Of a stretch of 64,000 bases of DNA, positions 1 through 8,769 are shown one piece after another (position 1 is the stretch's first letter; every line of letters begins with the position of its first letter). This DNA comes from CBHWET01 sp966112985 (GTDB lineage: Bacteria > Verrucomicrobiota > Verrucomicrobiia > Limisphaerales > JACDHS01). The translations under genes and the position numbers were made by a program. Location of the stretch: positions 1 through 64,000 of the forward strand of contig CBHWET010000001.1 in NCBI GenBank assembly GCA_966112985.1. The letters run 5' to 3'. The notes beneath the pieces are model-generated. The model was given only the letters and a program-made list of their open reading frames with translations, had not been told where the DNA came from and made no database searches.

Positions 1-30
1 GATCTCCCTTGTAAACTTAATAAACCCCAC

Positions 31-1176
31 ATGATATTTAATAATCTTCTAAATCACACCGGGGCGGTGTTAGCTTACTAAAACAAGCTGACGCACGCGA
101 CAGGGGATCATTTTAATATCTTCCAAATTCTGCGAATCGGCTCCTATGAGGCTTCTACTCACTCACCAATTTTAGCAGAATTTCTAAATCCAGACGGTCG
201 CCATGGAATGGGCTCCCGGTTTTTGGATTTGTTTGCTGCACAGGTGAACCTTCCCATTACAGCAGCAGCCCGCGTTTACCAGGAATACTCGCTGGGGGTA
301 AAAAGTGGAGATCGTGGCGGACGTATCGATATTCTGATCACCGATGGTACCAACACAATTGTCATAGAAAACAAAATCTACGCGGCTGATCAAGAAGCCC
401 AAATTGCTCGTTATCTGAAATCCTTTCCAAGTGCCATTGTGCTTTACCTGACGTTGGGCGGTGACAATCCCCGGGAGCAGGTTGCAGAAACTGAAAAGGC
501 ACGCTTCCGCTGCATTTCCTATAAACAACACATAATTAAATGGCTCGACGCGTGTCACAAAGAAGCGGCGCATGCTCCGTTAGTTCGAGAAACCATTAAG
601 CAATACAGCAATCTCGTTAAAACTCTTACCGAGCAGAACACCGATTCCCATATGAGCGAAGAAATTACGAAAGCTATTCTCGTAGATTCAAACACTCTTG
701 AGGCGTATCGAATGCTCCTTCGGAACCGGCAGGAAGTTGCGCGCAAACTGGAGAGTCAATTGAAGATCCAGGTACAGTCGGTTGCTGATGAGCTGGGATT
801 AAAGGCCACGTTCGATTCAGATTTCGGAAGTCGAGACAAAGGGTTCTATTTGTTTAATGCGGAAATGGAGAAACGCGAATTGTCTGTTGGCTTTGCGTTC
901 GACGGAAGAGATCACTGGGGATTTTATTACGGAGTGCGGTTTTACAAATCAAAGGATCCATTGCTGCACTCGAAAATTCAAGAGGTCTTCAACCAAACAC
1001 TCCAACCATGCAAATCAACAGACTGGTGGCCAGCTTGGCTGTATTGGGAAGGCCGAGATAATTGGTGGAGCGAAAGCGATAGAACGTTCGCGGATATTCT
1101 CGATGGCAAATTCAAAGCCGAACTGAGAGAGAAAATATTGAAACTTGTTGCAGTCGTACGCCGGGCGACCGATTAA
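31..1176 (+). pseudogene. PD-(D/E)XK nuclease family protein (PDDEXK_4-like), interrupted near the 5' end
   Basis: The downstream reading frame from ATG 208 gives 322 residues. A nuclease-like core lies near its start: the segments RIDILI and IVIENKIYA carry the D and E-x-K residues of the PD-(D/E)XK fold. The homology starts before that ATG. Codons 82-207, in the same frame, read NKLTHATGDHFNIFQILRIG and then EASTHSPILAEFLNPDGRHG, which is the typical N-terminal block of PDDEXK_4 proteins. That block has no ATG, GTG or TTG of its own. A frame opening at ATG 31 would supply it, but TAA at 79-81 interrupts it. I read this as a nonsense-inactivated gene, or one whose start region was replaced. 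The family is often found among phage-defence genes. Re-initiation at 208 would lose the conserved HS..L..NP.G.HG region, so a working product is doubtful. Confidence 0.6.
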
Positions 1177-1189
1177 ACTAAAGTGGCGT

Positions 1190-2032
1190 TCATTGGCTCT
1201 TAATCTTTTGCAACAAATGGGCCGTCCTGTTTGTCTTCGTAATCAGAACGTGGGATGTCCAACCTCCGCTCCCACCAATGTAGTGCCCTGATTCCAAAAG
1301 CAAGACATCTTCGAATCCATCACGATTGAAATCCGCACGCGCCATCTCTCGCCACAGAACTGAAGAGCCATCGTATTCCAAGGAGAGTGCGAATCGATCC
1401 TGTTTCATGATCTTCAGCCCACGAGATCTATAGTCGGCGATCGACTTTCCACGCTCGCTGCCTTGGTTAAGTGCAAGTCCACTTTTGGCTTCCTTGAAAG
1501 GCAACATCGAAGCGGGAAGTGAGTATAAATTCGGAAGAATATCTTGTTCCAGCAATGTTTTCTGTGCCCGCGCCGCATTCGTTAGCAATCTTAACGTTTC
1601 ACATGACTTGCAAAACCAGCCCTCCATCGCTCGGTCAAACGTAGTCATGGCAGAGGCCCCTCGTGCCTTTGCCGCAAAATACGCGTTGCACGTTTCGACA
1701 CGAAGTCTTCCATCTGCTGGTTTCTCGGGGTTGTATTTCGCTGAATCAATTACAAGGAAATTGTAACCATCGGATTCATCGGTCCCAATCGTCACTTTTT
1801 GATGGAGCAAGCTTTCGATTTGCTGCTTCGTGATCTTTCCATCGATCTTGGTTCCTCCGACTTCAATTGGCGACCTTAGAACCAACGTATCGTTCTGGAA
1901 AGTTGGCGTAAGGCTTCTCGTCGAAACACACGAAATCGCTAGAGCAAAAACAATCGTTGTGATCGCGGGAACAATAAAACGAAGCACGCCGATGTTTTCG
2001 GCGAGGAACCATATCAACGCAAGCCCAATCAA
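1190..2032 (-). CDS. Membrane-anchored or lipoprotein-like protein with an FG-GAP-like calcium motif
   Basis: This 280-residue protein has a hydrophobic N terminus (about residues 1-38). It ends in ALAISCVST, which could be a lipoprotein signal with the cysteine as the modified residue, or simply a membrane anchor. Near the C terminus ADFNRDGFEDVLL matches the D-x-N-x-D-G-x-x-D loop of FG-GAP/dockerin-type calcium sites. The middle has cysteines (FCKSCETL) but no domain I recognise. The TTG start shares bases with the TGA stop of the upstream HTH gene, so the two are probably co-transcribed. A GTG codon inside the hydrophobic segment would give a more compact signal peptide and is a possible alternative start. 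The function is unknown; the protein is probably exported or membrane-bound. Confidence 0.6.
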   Translation of the reverse strand: MIGLALIWFLAENIGVLRFIVPAITTIVFALAISCVSTRSLTPTFQNDTLVLRSPIEVGGTKIDGKITKQQIESLLHQKVTIGTDESDGYNFLVIDSAKYNPEKPADGRLRVETCNAYFAAKARGASAMTTFDRAMEGWFCKSCETLRLLTNAARAQKTLLEQDILPNLYSLPASMLPFKEAKSGLALNQGSERGKSIADYRSRGLKIMKQDRFALSLEYDGSSVLWREMARADFNRDGFEDVLLLESGHYIGGSGGWTSHVLITKTNRTAHLLQKIKSQ

Positions 2033-2241
2033 AATTCGTCCGGAAAAATGTCACTGAGGCGAATCTTTAATTTGTCTAAAATCGTTTCTAGCTTGCTCAC
2101 TGTAATCCGGTGTTCACCGCGCTCAATTCGGTGAAGCGTGGTGTGGGAAATGCCCACCTTTTTGCTAAATTGGGCGTACGACAGCTCTCCGCGAGCCTTA
2201 CGCAGGTATTTCGCCAACTGAGCATCAAGCCTTCGTGCCAC
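2029..2241 (-). CDS. XRE/Cro-family helix-turn-helix regulator
   Basis: This 70-residue protein is almost entirely a Cro/C1-type helix-turn-helix domain. The segment LSYAQFSKKVGISHTTLHRI covers the two DNA-binding helices, followed by ERGEHRITVSKLETILDKL, the usual closing helices. It probably binds a nearby operator as a small repressor. The start is a GTG. Its stop codon overlaps the start of the lipoprotein-like gene that follows, so they form a two-gene unit. The divergent gap (2242-2313) towards the GYF-domain genes is short and could hold a shared operator. Confidence 0.8.
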   Translation of the reverse strand: MARRLDAQLAKYLRKARGELSYAQFSKKVGISHTTLHRIERGEHRITVSKLETILDKLKIRLSDIFPDEF

Positions 2242-2313
2242 ATCCGGCAGCTTTGCAGATCAGGCGTAACGGATGCGTGATGAAATGAATTTACAGAACA
2301 TCTCGTTTCCGTT

Positions 2314-2739
2314 ATGGCATTTATCGGCATGGAAGTTTTCATTCAGCGCAACGGAACCAAAGAAGGCCCTTTAAGCGTCGACGAAGTGAAGACGCGACTC
2401 GCTAAAGGTGATATTCTTCTGACTGACGTAATCTGCACGTCTGAAGAACCTTGCTGGAGATCACTACAGGATTCGACGTTGATGGATGTGATCACGCCTC
2501 CGCTGCCTAACGGTCAGTCGCCAAAAAAGAGCGTTTCTTTAGCTGTTGAAGTGCTCGTGCTCGTCGCGTGCTTCGGGGTTCCGTTAGTGGTGCGATATTT
2601 CGTTGAACATTCCGTTGATCCGAACTTCATTGCTCCTTCTGGGGCTCAATCGAAGTCATTCTGGAACCGTGAAACAATCGTCATGCTGGTCATTGGAGGA
2701 ATGCTATTTAGAGCGGTTAAAACCAAATGGCTACAATGA
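2314..2739 (+). CDS. GYF_2-domain membrane protein (first of pair)
   Basis: This 141-residue protein begins with a GYF_2-type domain. The stretch VFIQRNGTKEGPLSVDEVKT has the usual opening of such domains, a G-P followed by a helix, and CWRSL lies near the domain end. Two hydrophobic stretches follow (about residues 75-95 and 118-134), so the protein is probably membrane-anchored with the GYF domain in the cytoplasm. GYF domains bind proline-rich peptides. An internal ATG at 2329 is an equally good start. The stop codon overlaps the next gene, which encodes a second GYF_2 protein, so the pair looks like a tandem duplication working together. Confidence 0.65.
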   Translation: MAFIGMEVFIQRNGTKEGPLSVDEVKTRLAKGDILLTDVICTSEEPCWRSLQDSTLMDVITPPLPNGQSPKKSVSLAVEVLVLVACFGVPLVVRYFVEHSVDPNFIAPSGAQSKSFWNRETIVMLVIGGMLFRAVKTKWLQ

Positions 2740-3335
2740 AGACCATATTCATATTGAAAGATCAGAAGCGAGAAGGCCCATTCGACGAAGGGGAGCTCAG
2801 GATCGCGCTTAACGAATCCTCTATCGCTCCAGGAACTTTAGCGTGGAAGCCGGGGCAGCAAGAATGGGTTGCCTTGGAGGATCTCTTACTGGTGAAGACC
2901 GTTCCTGAGCGGGAAGGTGATGATATTCCATCACGAAAGGTGACCACGCACTGGAAGCCGTTATCTCGTGATTTCGTTATCTTGCTGGTGCTGCAAGGTA
3001 TCGGCGGCCTCATTGTGGGTTTTGCAGCCACGGATATGACCAGCCATCGTATTCCAATCGCATCCGCTACCGCGACATTCCTGCAATCCGTTGTCGCGTT
3101 CGCTATAATCGGCTGTCTTTCGCCAGTGCGCCGTTGGCAGCGTTTGTTTCAAGTCATGGCACTGAACAGTGTTTTTAACCTCCTCGCCATTCCAATTTTG
3201 TCACAGAGCATTCAATCATGGGGCTTTATCACCGCCGTAGTGTTTGCCGCGATGTGGTTTGGAGGAATGATTTCGCTTCGGTTTGTGCCACAGCCTCGCT
3301 CAGATGATACAGCTATTCCGACCGTCGTCACCTGA
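2727..3335 (+). CDS. GYF_2-domain protein with about four membrane segments (second of pair)
   Basis: The product (202 residues) starts with a GYF_2 domain: IFILKDQKREGPFDEGELRI, then WKPGQQEWVALEDLL. About four hydrophobic helices follow between residues 75 and 190, so this is an integral membrane protein with a cytoplasmic N-terminal peptide-binding domain. ATG 2736 gives an ATGA overlap with the upstream stop and is a likely alternative to ATG 2727. The tandem arrangement with a related single-domain gene suggests a membrane complex. I cannot assign a process. Confidence 0.65.
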   Translation: MATMKTIFILKDQKREGPFDEGELRIALNESSIAPGTLAWKPGQQEWVALEDLLLVKTVPEREGDDIPSRKVTTHWKPLSRDFVILLVLQGIGGLIVGFAATDMTSHRIPIASATATFLQSVVAFAIIGCLSPVRRWQRLFQVMALNSVFNLLAIPILSQSIQSWGFITAVVFAAMWFGGMISLRFVPQPRSDDTAIPTVVT

Positions 3336-3473
3336 TCCTCATCGATTGCGAAAATCCGGGCGCTTACATTGAAATCTTGTCCGGCTCAAACTCAGATTGG
3401 GAGACGATCCTTCGCCTGATGTCTAAACCGCCTCGGTTGATGGCACGATGGGCCACAATTGCAAATTGCCAGT

Positions 3474-4367
3474 CTACCCGTTTGTAATAACGGACAGAAC
3501 GGATCCGTCGGACTGGTCCGAATAGCGGTGAACGTGGAAATCCTGCAACCCACATCGGATTCCTCGCCAACCTTTTTGATATCGTCCGTTTACATCCCGC
3601 AAGTCGTTCCTAATGCCCAGCCCGAATTCTTGCCTGATCACTTCGGCAATCGACGTCTTAAACAACTTTCGTTCAACCGGCTGAATGCCCTTGTTGCTGC
3701 AGAAAGTCGAGAAGTGCTCATAAGCCTTATTAACAGATAAAATGCTGTCTGGGGCGGGAGTGATCGCCTCCTTAATGAAGAGCTTTTCTAGTCGTTCCTG
3801 TGCTGGATGATAAACTTGAGCTCCGAGCTTTCTTCTCTTTCCGTGTTCACCTTCAAAGAAGAATTTGTCCACTGCTAACATTGCTCTCGCTCTCTTTATA
3901 ATCTGCCTGAGTTTCATTTCATCTCTTGAGTAAAGCACGAGTGGAGCAATGTCGCTCTTGCTGGCCATTTCCTTTGCTGCGTGTATGAAAATCTGGCTCA
4001 ACAAAATCATCACTTTTTCCTCTGATGTTGGGGAGTAGTAACCAAATCTGCTTTCGTAGAAATACCAGGTCTGTTCTGGCAAATGATAAACCAAATGATG
4101 ACCAATTCGCTTGTCCGAGCCCAGCACTGCACAGAAGAAGTCTTCGTTCAAAAGCAAAGGCCGTGATCTTTTAAGATCGCTTTCGTAGTAGGTCGCTTCG
4201 AGCACAGGAGGTCCGTAGCGATTCGCATGCTTTGGGTATTTCAGGCAAAAATATTCTGATACAGACTTTGGTTCACTGACCCGTTGGTATTCTGCGAAGA
4301 CACCCTGCGGAACTTCGTGGACTTTGAATTCAGTTCTTATTGTTGAACTGTGATTTGGCTGTGCCAT
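3474..4367 (-). CDS. Hypothetical protein, possibly with a D5-primase-like winged-helix tail
   Basis: This 297-residue protein is not recognised as a whole. The C-terminal third (SVNKAYEHFSTFCSNKG, then FKTSIAEVIRQEFGLGI, ending GWRGIRC) resembles the winged-helix module at the end of phage and plasmid D5-type primase-helicases, with the typical GWRG-like close. No Walker motifs are present, so it is not a full helicase. It is the last gene of a leftward run of small overlapping genes (4337-5347) typical of phage or integrative-element replication blocks. A role in element replication is an inference from this context. Confidence 0.55.
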   Translation of the reverse strand: MAQPNHSSTIRTEFKVHEVPQGVFAEYQRVSEPKSVSEYFCLKYPKHANRYGPPVLEATYYESDLKRSRPLLLNEDFFCAVLGSDKRIGHHLVYHLPEQTWYFYESRFGYYSPTSEEKVMILLSQIFIHAAKEMASKSDIAPLVLYSRDEMKLRQIIKRARAMLAVDKFFFEGEHGKRRKLGAQVYHPAQERLEKLFIKEAITPAPDSILSVNKAYEHFSTFCSNKGIQPVERKLFKTSIAEVIRQEFGLGIRNDLRDVNGRYQKGWRGIRCGLQDFHVHRYSDQSDGSVLSVITNG

Positions 4368-4531
4368 TGCAAGACCTCCTCATCCGTTGGTTCGGGAATC
4401 CGAGCAGAAGAAGCGGTGCGAAGAATATTTAGGACTCGTTCGCTCTCCTCGAAAAGCTGTTTTGCCTCTCGTAACAGTTGCCTCTTTTGCTCGTATTCCT
4501 GCTTATTGCGGACTTTACGTAGCGCATCCAT
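4337..4531 (-). CDS. Small charged helical protein
   Basis: From ATG 4531 this encodes 64 residues starting MDALRKVRNKQEYEQKRQ. It is very rich in K, R, E and Q and probably a single long helix or coiled coil. A GTG at 4573 would add 14 residues. It overlaps the end of the upstream 134-residue gene and the start of the 297-residue gene, which supports translational coupling in one operon. No family recognised. Confidence 0.5.
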   Translation of the reverse strand: MDALRKVRNKQEYEQKRQLLREAKQLFEESERVLNILRTASSARIPEPTDEEVLQWHSQITVQQ

Positions 4532-4919
4532 GTTCAAGCCGGAGAAGTTGATCTTCGAATTCTGCAATTTCACTCAAGGCTGTGATGTCCGGAGAGAACA
4601 CGTAAAAAGCACCGTCTTTCGTTATCTGCGTCCGCACGTTCACTGGTCCAATATTGATACTGTCTCTCCCATTGAACACGCGTGGTATTTCCTCCAAAAT
4701 CAATCGTTCCCAATTGGTTTCAATTTTAACGGGACTCCTTCGGGCGATGGATACGAGTTCAACTGAATCGATTGGCGTGGACTCCATTCGTGCCTTGAAC
4801 ACCGCTTTGGCCAACTCGATAAGCGACGTCTGCATACGACTTGAGATGCCATCTGATCTGATCAAAGAGGCTGCAAATGCTGCGGTCTGTCTTTTTTGCT
4901 CGGGCGTAAACGTGATCAT
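4515..4919 (-). CDS. Hypothetical protein of the leftward replication-like block
   Basis: The 134-residue product is helical at the N terminus (EQKRQTAAFAASLIRSDG). The middle part (INIGPVNVRTQITKDGAFYV) is probably beta-rich. It shows no motif I can assign. It overlaps the upstream gene by four bases (ATGA) and the downstream small gene, so it is translated as part of one operon. Its position among overlapping genes of 60-150 codons is typical of phage early regions. Confidence 0.55.
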   Translation of the reverse strand: MITFTPEQKRQTAAFAASLIRSDGISSRMQTSLIELAKAVFKARMESTPIDSVELVSIARRSPVKIETNWERLILEEIPRVFNGRDSINIGPVNVRTQITKDGAFYVFSPDITALSEIAEFEDQLLRLEHGCAT

Positions 4920-5347
4920 TTCAGGCCTCCTTTGAAGACTTGCTTGTTTCGGATGCTTCCCTCCGGGTGAATCGATTGCACAAAGACACAGGGATCTTCG
5001 AACCCTTCGCCCTGGAGATGCGCGATTACGACATCTGCTCTCAACCCCTTTAGCTCATCGGTGTCCAAGAATGATCCAAGTTGGTCGACCATTTTCTTTC
5101 CCAGCCAATCCGTCAGGCACATTTGAAAAGCATCGTCGGAACCGTATGGGCACCAGACCTTTTTCGTGGCTATGCCGATCTCTTGACATTGCGGATCGCC
5201 GTCCAGTTGAAAGGCGAAAGTGAATAGGTGATATAGTTTACCGTTCTTTGCTTTATCTTTTTTGGTGAGCGAGAGAAGCGTTGCCGAATAGCAGCCCTCC
5301 GGAACGAGGAATGTGGATTCCTTCTTTTTACCGAGTATAATTTTCAT
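4916..5347 (-). CDS. Hypothetical protein, possibly ssDNA-binding-like (DUF669-type)
   Basis: This 143-residue protein opens with IILGKKKESTFLVPEGCYSA and continues with LYHLFTFAFQLDG. That beta-strand-rich opening (a value for a parameter, then a fold starting with PEG.Y.A) is seen in phage DUF669-like and single-strand-binding-like proteins. The resemblance is weak. The ATG has an AAGGA ribosome site (revcomp of 5353-5360). It heads the overlapping leftward operon that runs down to 3474. The 196-bp gap to the next gene upstream (5348-5543) shows no gene. Confidence 0.5.
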   Translation of the reverse strand: MKIILGKKKESTFLVPEGCYSATLLSLTKKDKAKNGKLYHLFTFAFQLDGDPQCQEIGIATKKVWCPYGSDDAFQMCLTDWLGKKMVDQLGSFLDTDELKGLRADVVIAHLQGEGFEDPCVFVQSIHPEGSIRNKQVFKGGLK

Positions 5348-5543
5348 ACTGTTTCCTTCGTTTAAGGTTTAACAGGATGACTTTTGGCCAATCTCTTTTG
5401 CGGCTGAGCCAAACAGGACTCGCACCTGAGATTGATCAAAAATCCTCCTATATTCTTATTTTATGAAACAGGCTCGATGATGTACAGCACAAACTTCAGC
5501 ATTTTTACAGTGGCAGAAAATACGCCCAAGCACTTTTAAACGG

Positions 5544-7457
5544 TCATTGCTTTTTATTCTTACTGCGCCAATCGGCCTTCAACTCGTCGATCTGCTCACG
5601 ACTTAACGGCACGATGAATGGAAGTGCAATCTTGTCGTTTTCACGCAAAACCTGTTCGAGATGGCGAAAGAAGAAATTCACGTCAGTTGAATGCCGGCTA
5701 AAATAGAATTTATCATACCCCTTTTCTTCACCTTCCATCTTTTTGGCTATGCATTGAGACAACAGCCGGTCCAAGTGGGACACGGAGATTTCAGGATTAT
5801 TTTCGAAAAACAAGCGAGCAAGTTCCCAGGTGAACGCATTTGTACGCAGTACGTTGTGACTCCAGCCACGTGAAGTCCATTGTCCCCGTTGATTGACTGT
5901 TATGATGTAGTTTTTGAAGACACGTAGCTTTTCCTCGGCTGTCAGGTCAGCTTTGTGCTCCAGATGATCATCTGGGCTCTCATACTTCATCTCGCGTTTG
6001 TATTCTTCGGCTTGGATTTCCTTCAGCAACTTACGCTGAGAGACGTCCCTTTCATGTGACTCGCGCAATCTTCGACCACGATCATCCTCCTGCTTCTTCC
6101 TCTGGGCGATCATTTCGCTGTGTTTCTTTGACAGCCTCTCCTGTTCTATCGCGTCGTTTTTCTTGCGCTGCGTTATTTCCTCCTGAAGCAGCTGGACAAT
6201 TGGCTGCAGAAGCGGATGAGGGGTGCTCTTTGACAGTGCCTGAACGCAACATACGACGCAGCATCGGTGTTGGAATTGTGAATCGGGAACATTTGGATCA
6301 TCCGGCTTTTTTAACCAGGTATTTATCTGTTCAAAAACCCGCTCGATGGAAGATTGCTCCAAATAATGCAGCGTTTCTATTGGCTGACGGAAAAGCTCGA
6401 ACGAGCAGGTGCTCTGAATTAAGTGGAAAAAGCTCTTTTTCTGAATCTTTGGTAAATCCTGATTCACTGCTATCAACAAATCTCCGAAATTGAATTCTTC
6501 GGGAAGAAAGGAAAGAGAACCTGTGATTGCCGGAGTAGCCATCTCCGCTTGATGAGTTTCAAAGAGCTTATCCAGAGATTGGACAGTCAGTTTTTCAGGT
6601 TTCTGCGGAGAAAGCTTTGAATTTCCAGATTCGATTTCTTTCTTAATTTCTTTTACCTCAAAAGCACGCACACTTCGAGAGGACGGCTGCGCCGGACTCT
6701 CCTTACTTGCTTTTTCTTCCTTACTTTCCTTCCTTATGTTCTTCCTTATATTATAGTCATCCACTTTGGGCTGTTGTTCGTCCATTTTGGGAGGTTGGTC
6801 ATCCAATTTGGGCTGTTGTGAATCCAGTTCCGGCTGTTGCTCTTCAGTTACGTCATGGAGGAAAACCCTCTCATTTATGAACCGGTACTGGTTGAGGTTT
6901 TTGTTGTCCGGGTAGGGTCGCTGCTCCAACACATTGGCTTTTACCAATTTCTTTAGTGCCTGCCCCATCACTTTGGCACTAAATGGCAGATGCGCCTCCA
7001 TCTGCGACGGTGAAAATACGTGCCACCCGTAAGCTTTGCGTTTCCGCTTCTCCTTGAAGTGATGGCGCAAGTTGGAAATGATGACAGCTTCAGCAACGCC
7101 GTAGTCAATCGCGTGTTGTTTGCGATACTTGAGTATCTTTTCCTCGTGGCCGATTCCAGAATTCGGGTCTGCTTCCGCGTAGGAATAACGCATGTCGTAG
7201 CCTCTGTTCTTCTCCTGACGCCGCTTTAGCACCCTGTGCTTGTCGACCAAGTCAGTAAGGATGTTGTGTATCGCGCTGCGGGAAATGTACGGAAATTCGG
7301 CTGCAACTTGATCTAATTTGAGTTGATACCATCGTTCGCCGTTCCATGTTCTCGAACTCCACTTGATATGACCCACGATGGAGCGCAGCAAAATTGCTCC
7401 ATAAAGGCCGTACGTTTTCACAAGGTCTTTGGAAAATGCATGGACTATTGGTTTCAT
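5544..7457 (-). CDS. Large replication-initiator-like protein with duplicated winged-helix domains
   Basis: This 637-residue protein has two N-terminal winged-helix units. Residues 20-80 (ILLRSIVGHIKW ... AAEFPYISRSAIHNILTDLV) and 120-190 (AEAVIISNLRHHF ... AHLPFSAKVMGQALKKLV) follow the same pattern, typical of DnaD-like or phage replication initiators. A four-fold heptad repeat follows at residues 207-234, then a lysine/glutamate-rich linker. The C-terminal part contains a coiled-coil-like segment (IEQERLSKKHSEMIAQRKKQ). No catalytic motif is visible. In an integrative element this is the best candidate for the protein that recognises the replication origin. The gene stands alone with clear gaps on both sides. 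Function is inferred from domain type and context only. Confidence 0.6.
   Translation of the reverse strand: MKPIVHAFSKDLVKTYGLYGAILLRSIVGHIKWSSRTWNGERWYQLKLDQVAAEFPYISRSAIHNILTDLVDKHRVLKRRQEKNRGYDMRYSYAEADPNSGIGHEEKILKYRKQHAIDYGVAEAVIISNLRHHFKEKRKRKAYGWHVFSPSQMEAHLPFSAKVMGQALKKLVKANVLEQRPYPDNKNLNQYRFINERVFLHDVTEEQQPELDSQQPKLDDQPPKMDEQQPKVDDYNIRKNIRKESKEEKASKESPAQPSSRSVRAFEVKEIKKEIESGNSKLSPQKPEKLTVQSLDKLFETHQAEMATPAITGSLSFLPEEFNFGDLLIAVNQDLPKIQKKSFFHLIQSTCSFELFRQPIETLHYLEQSSIERVFEQINTWLKKPDDPNVPDSQFQHRCCVVCCVQALSKSTPHPLLQPIVQLLQEEITQRKKNDAIEQERLSKKHSEMIAQRKKQEDDRGRRLRESHERDVSQRKLLKEIQAEEYKREMKYESPDDHLEHKADLTAEEKLRVFKNYIITVNQRGQWTSRGWSHNVLRTNAFTWELARLFFENNPEISVSHLDRLLSQCIAKKMEGEEKGYDKFYFSRHSTDVNFFFRHLEQVLRENDKIALPFIVPLSREQIDELKADWRSKNKKQ
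6756..6839 (-). repeat. Four 21-bp in-frame tandem repeats
   Basis: Four copies of a seven-codon unit inside the replication-like gene: QQPELDS, QQPKLDD, QPPKMDE, QQPKVDD. The units differ by point changes and the frame is kept, so the repeat is a linker made of acidic/proline heptads rather than a DNA-level repeat such as an iteron. Copy-number change by slippage would be expected between strains. Confidence 0.85.
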
Positions 7458-7532
7458 AAATAAGCCTTAATCCGGTGCGATGTATGTCTCCGGAATTCGC
7501 AAACGGGAGTCACGGCATAGTTCGATCGTCGG

Positions 7533-7910
7533 TTATTGATTTGCGTTAGCGCACCAGCGATACGCCTCTTGCTGCATCCGATGGATTTGCTGCTCAGTAG
7601 CGAAAATGTGTCGTCGCTCAAGCAGGCGTTTAACTAGCAAAATCGCTTTTCCAGGCGCGATCTTCAGGTCGGCCGCTTGGTGGAAGGCTGTGCGCATCTT
7701 TTTTTCAACATTGTTTTGAAACCATCCATCAGCGTGTTGCGCGAGGAACCAATTTTTGACTGTGTTTTGGTACACAACGTTCCGATCGGTGTTTGAATAC
7801 ATAGGTTGAGTGGTTGTTGTGGCCGGCAGCAGTGGCGCCTTGCTGATGCCAGCCAAACAAATCCTGTTTAATGAATATTCTGCGGCTTCATCGTGTGAAC
7901 AGACAAACAC
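7533..7910 (-). CDS. Hypothetical protein
   Basis: A 125-residue ORF from a GTG, in the same frame as the upstream 127-residue gene and starting 27 bases after its TAA. The C-terminal half (NNVEKKMRTAFHQAADLKIA) is helical and basic. I do not recognise a family. The N-terminal part (CSHDEAAEYSLNRICLAG) may be non-genuine, and an internal ATG (MYSNTDRNVVYQ) is a plausible start. It lies between the excisionase-like gene and the replication-like gene in the same direction, probably in one operon. Confidence 0.45.
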   Translation of the reverse strand: MFVCSHDEAAEYSLNRICLAGISKAPLLPATTTTQPMYSNTDRNVVYQNTVKNWFLAQHADGWFQNNVEKKMRTAFHQAADLKIAPGKAILLVKRLLERRHIFATEQQIHRMQQEAYRWCANANQ

Positions 7911-7934
7911 ATGGCCGTCTACTTCGATTCCACG

Positions 7935-8318
7935 TTACTGTTGTTCCATCTTTGGAAGCACCTCTGACGCAAAACGAGTGATGTCCGCTTTATCCAGAAT
8001 AGCCACCACTACTTTGACGTTTCGGCCGCCTGATCCCTTTTTCGAACCGGTAACCACGATGACTTTGCGGCCTTTAGCTTTTTCCGGATCATACTCACCT
8101 CCCAATTCTTGCGCGGTGAGAGGACGGCCTTCGATTTTTTCCAAATCGTGATGGAACGTCTCGCCCACGACAATTTCCTCCGGCCACTCTTTCTTCGCTG
8201 TAATTCCGTTGCCCAGGTCGAATTCACCAACGTGAGCATCGTTGTCGTGTTCTATGCCTAAGAAGGTCGCGATCGTGATGCCGTCGCGAATTGTTTTACT
8301 ATGGACTTTTATCTTCAT
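7935..8318 (-). CDS. Hypothetical protein of the integrated element
   Basis: A 127-residue protein beginning MKIKVHSKTIRDGITIATFL. It is acidic in the middle and ends in a basic glycine-rich loop (GSKKGSGGRNVKVVVAILDK) followed by a short helix. No known domain recognised. The ATG is clean and the gene sits between the 81-residue helix-turn-helix gene and the 125-residue gene, all leftward. The even beta-strand pattern suggests a small globular cytoplasmic protein. Confidence 0.5.
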   Translation of the reverse strand: MKIKVHSKTIRDGITIATFLGIEHDNDAHVGEFDLGNGITAKKEWPEEIVVGETFHHDLEKIEGRPLTAQELGGEYDPEKAKGRKVIVVTGSKKGSGGRNVKVVVAILDKADITRFASEVLPKMEQQ

Positions 8319-8443
8319 GTTTTTTGTTACGAGTTGACGTGAATTGGTCCCGGTTGCTGCTCACGTCACGCGCAACCGCCGACTTCCCATTTGTTCCTTA
8401 AAGGTGCAGTTGATGTCGGAGTTTATGGCCGCACCTAGAATTG

Positions 8444-8689
8444 TTAACTCTCGGTGGTTTCGTGAAGCAGCGTGTGCAACCACGTACGAACCGAGGGAAG
8501 ATAAATCAAACGGCAGCCGAATTTTTTGCCTGGTTCGCGCAACGAAATCGATTTGATCGTTCCATCTTTTATTTTCCGGTAGAGCAAGCCACGCTTCACT
8601 CCGAATAGCCGTTCAACATCGCGCCAACGGCCAAACTCAGGCGAACTGAGCGGGTCCGTGTTGGCTTCTAGTAAAATGCTTTTGTTCAT
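8444..8689 (-). CDS. Excisionase-like / MerR-type helix-turn-helix protein
   Basis: This 81-residue protein contains GRWRDVERLFGVKRGLLYRK, a helix-turn-helix of the excisionase (Xis/AlpA/HTH_17) type, followed by a short wing (IKDGTIKSISLRE) and a terminal helix. Such proteins bend DNA at attachment sites or repress integrase. It lies 2.1 kb from the integrase and tRNA-like site, divergent from the 685-residue NTPase gene, which is consistent with an element control protein. It could also be a simple regulator of the leftward block. Confidence 0.65.
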   Translation of the reverse strand: MNKSILLEANTDPLSSPEFGRWRDVERLFGVKRGLLYRKIKDGTIKSISLREPGKKFGCRLIYLPSVRTWLHTLLHETTES

Positions 8690-8769
8690 TTGTTGTCCGT
8701 TGTACTACTCAGAAATCTGTTGAGAATGAACCCGACGACATTCGGAAGATTCGGAAATCGATAATAACC

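Noticed and set aside
6756..6839. Iterons or CRISPR-like repeats
   Set aside because: Units are 21 bp, contiguous, in frame and diverged at synonymous and non-synonymous sites; no spacers. They are a protein repeat.
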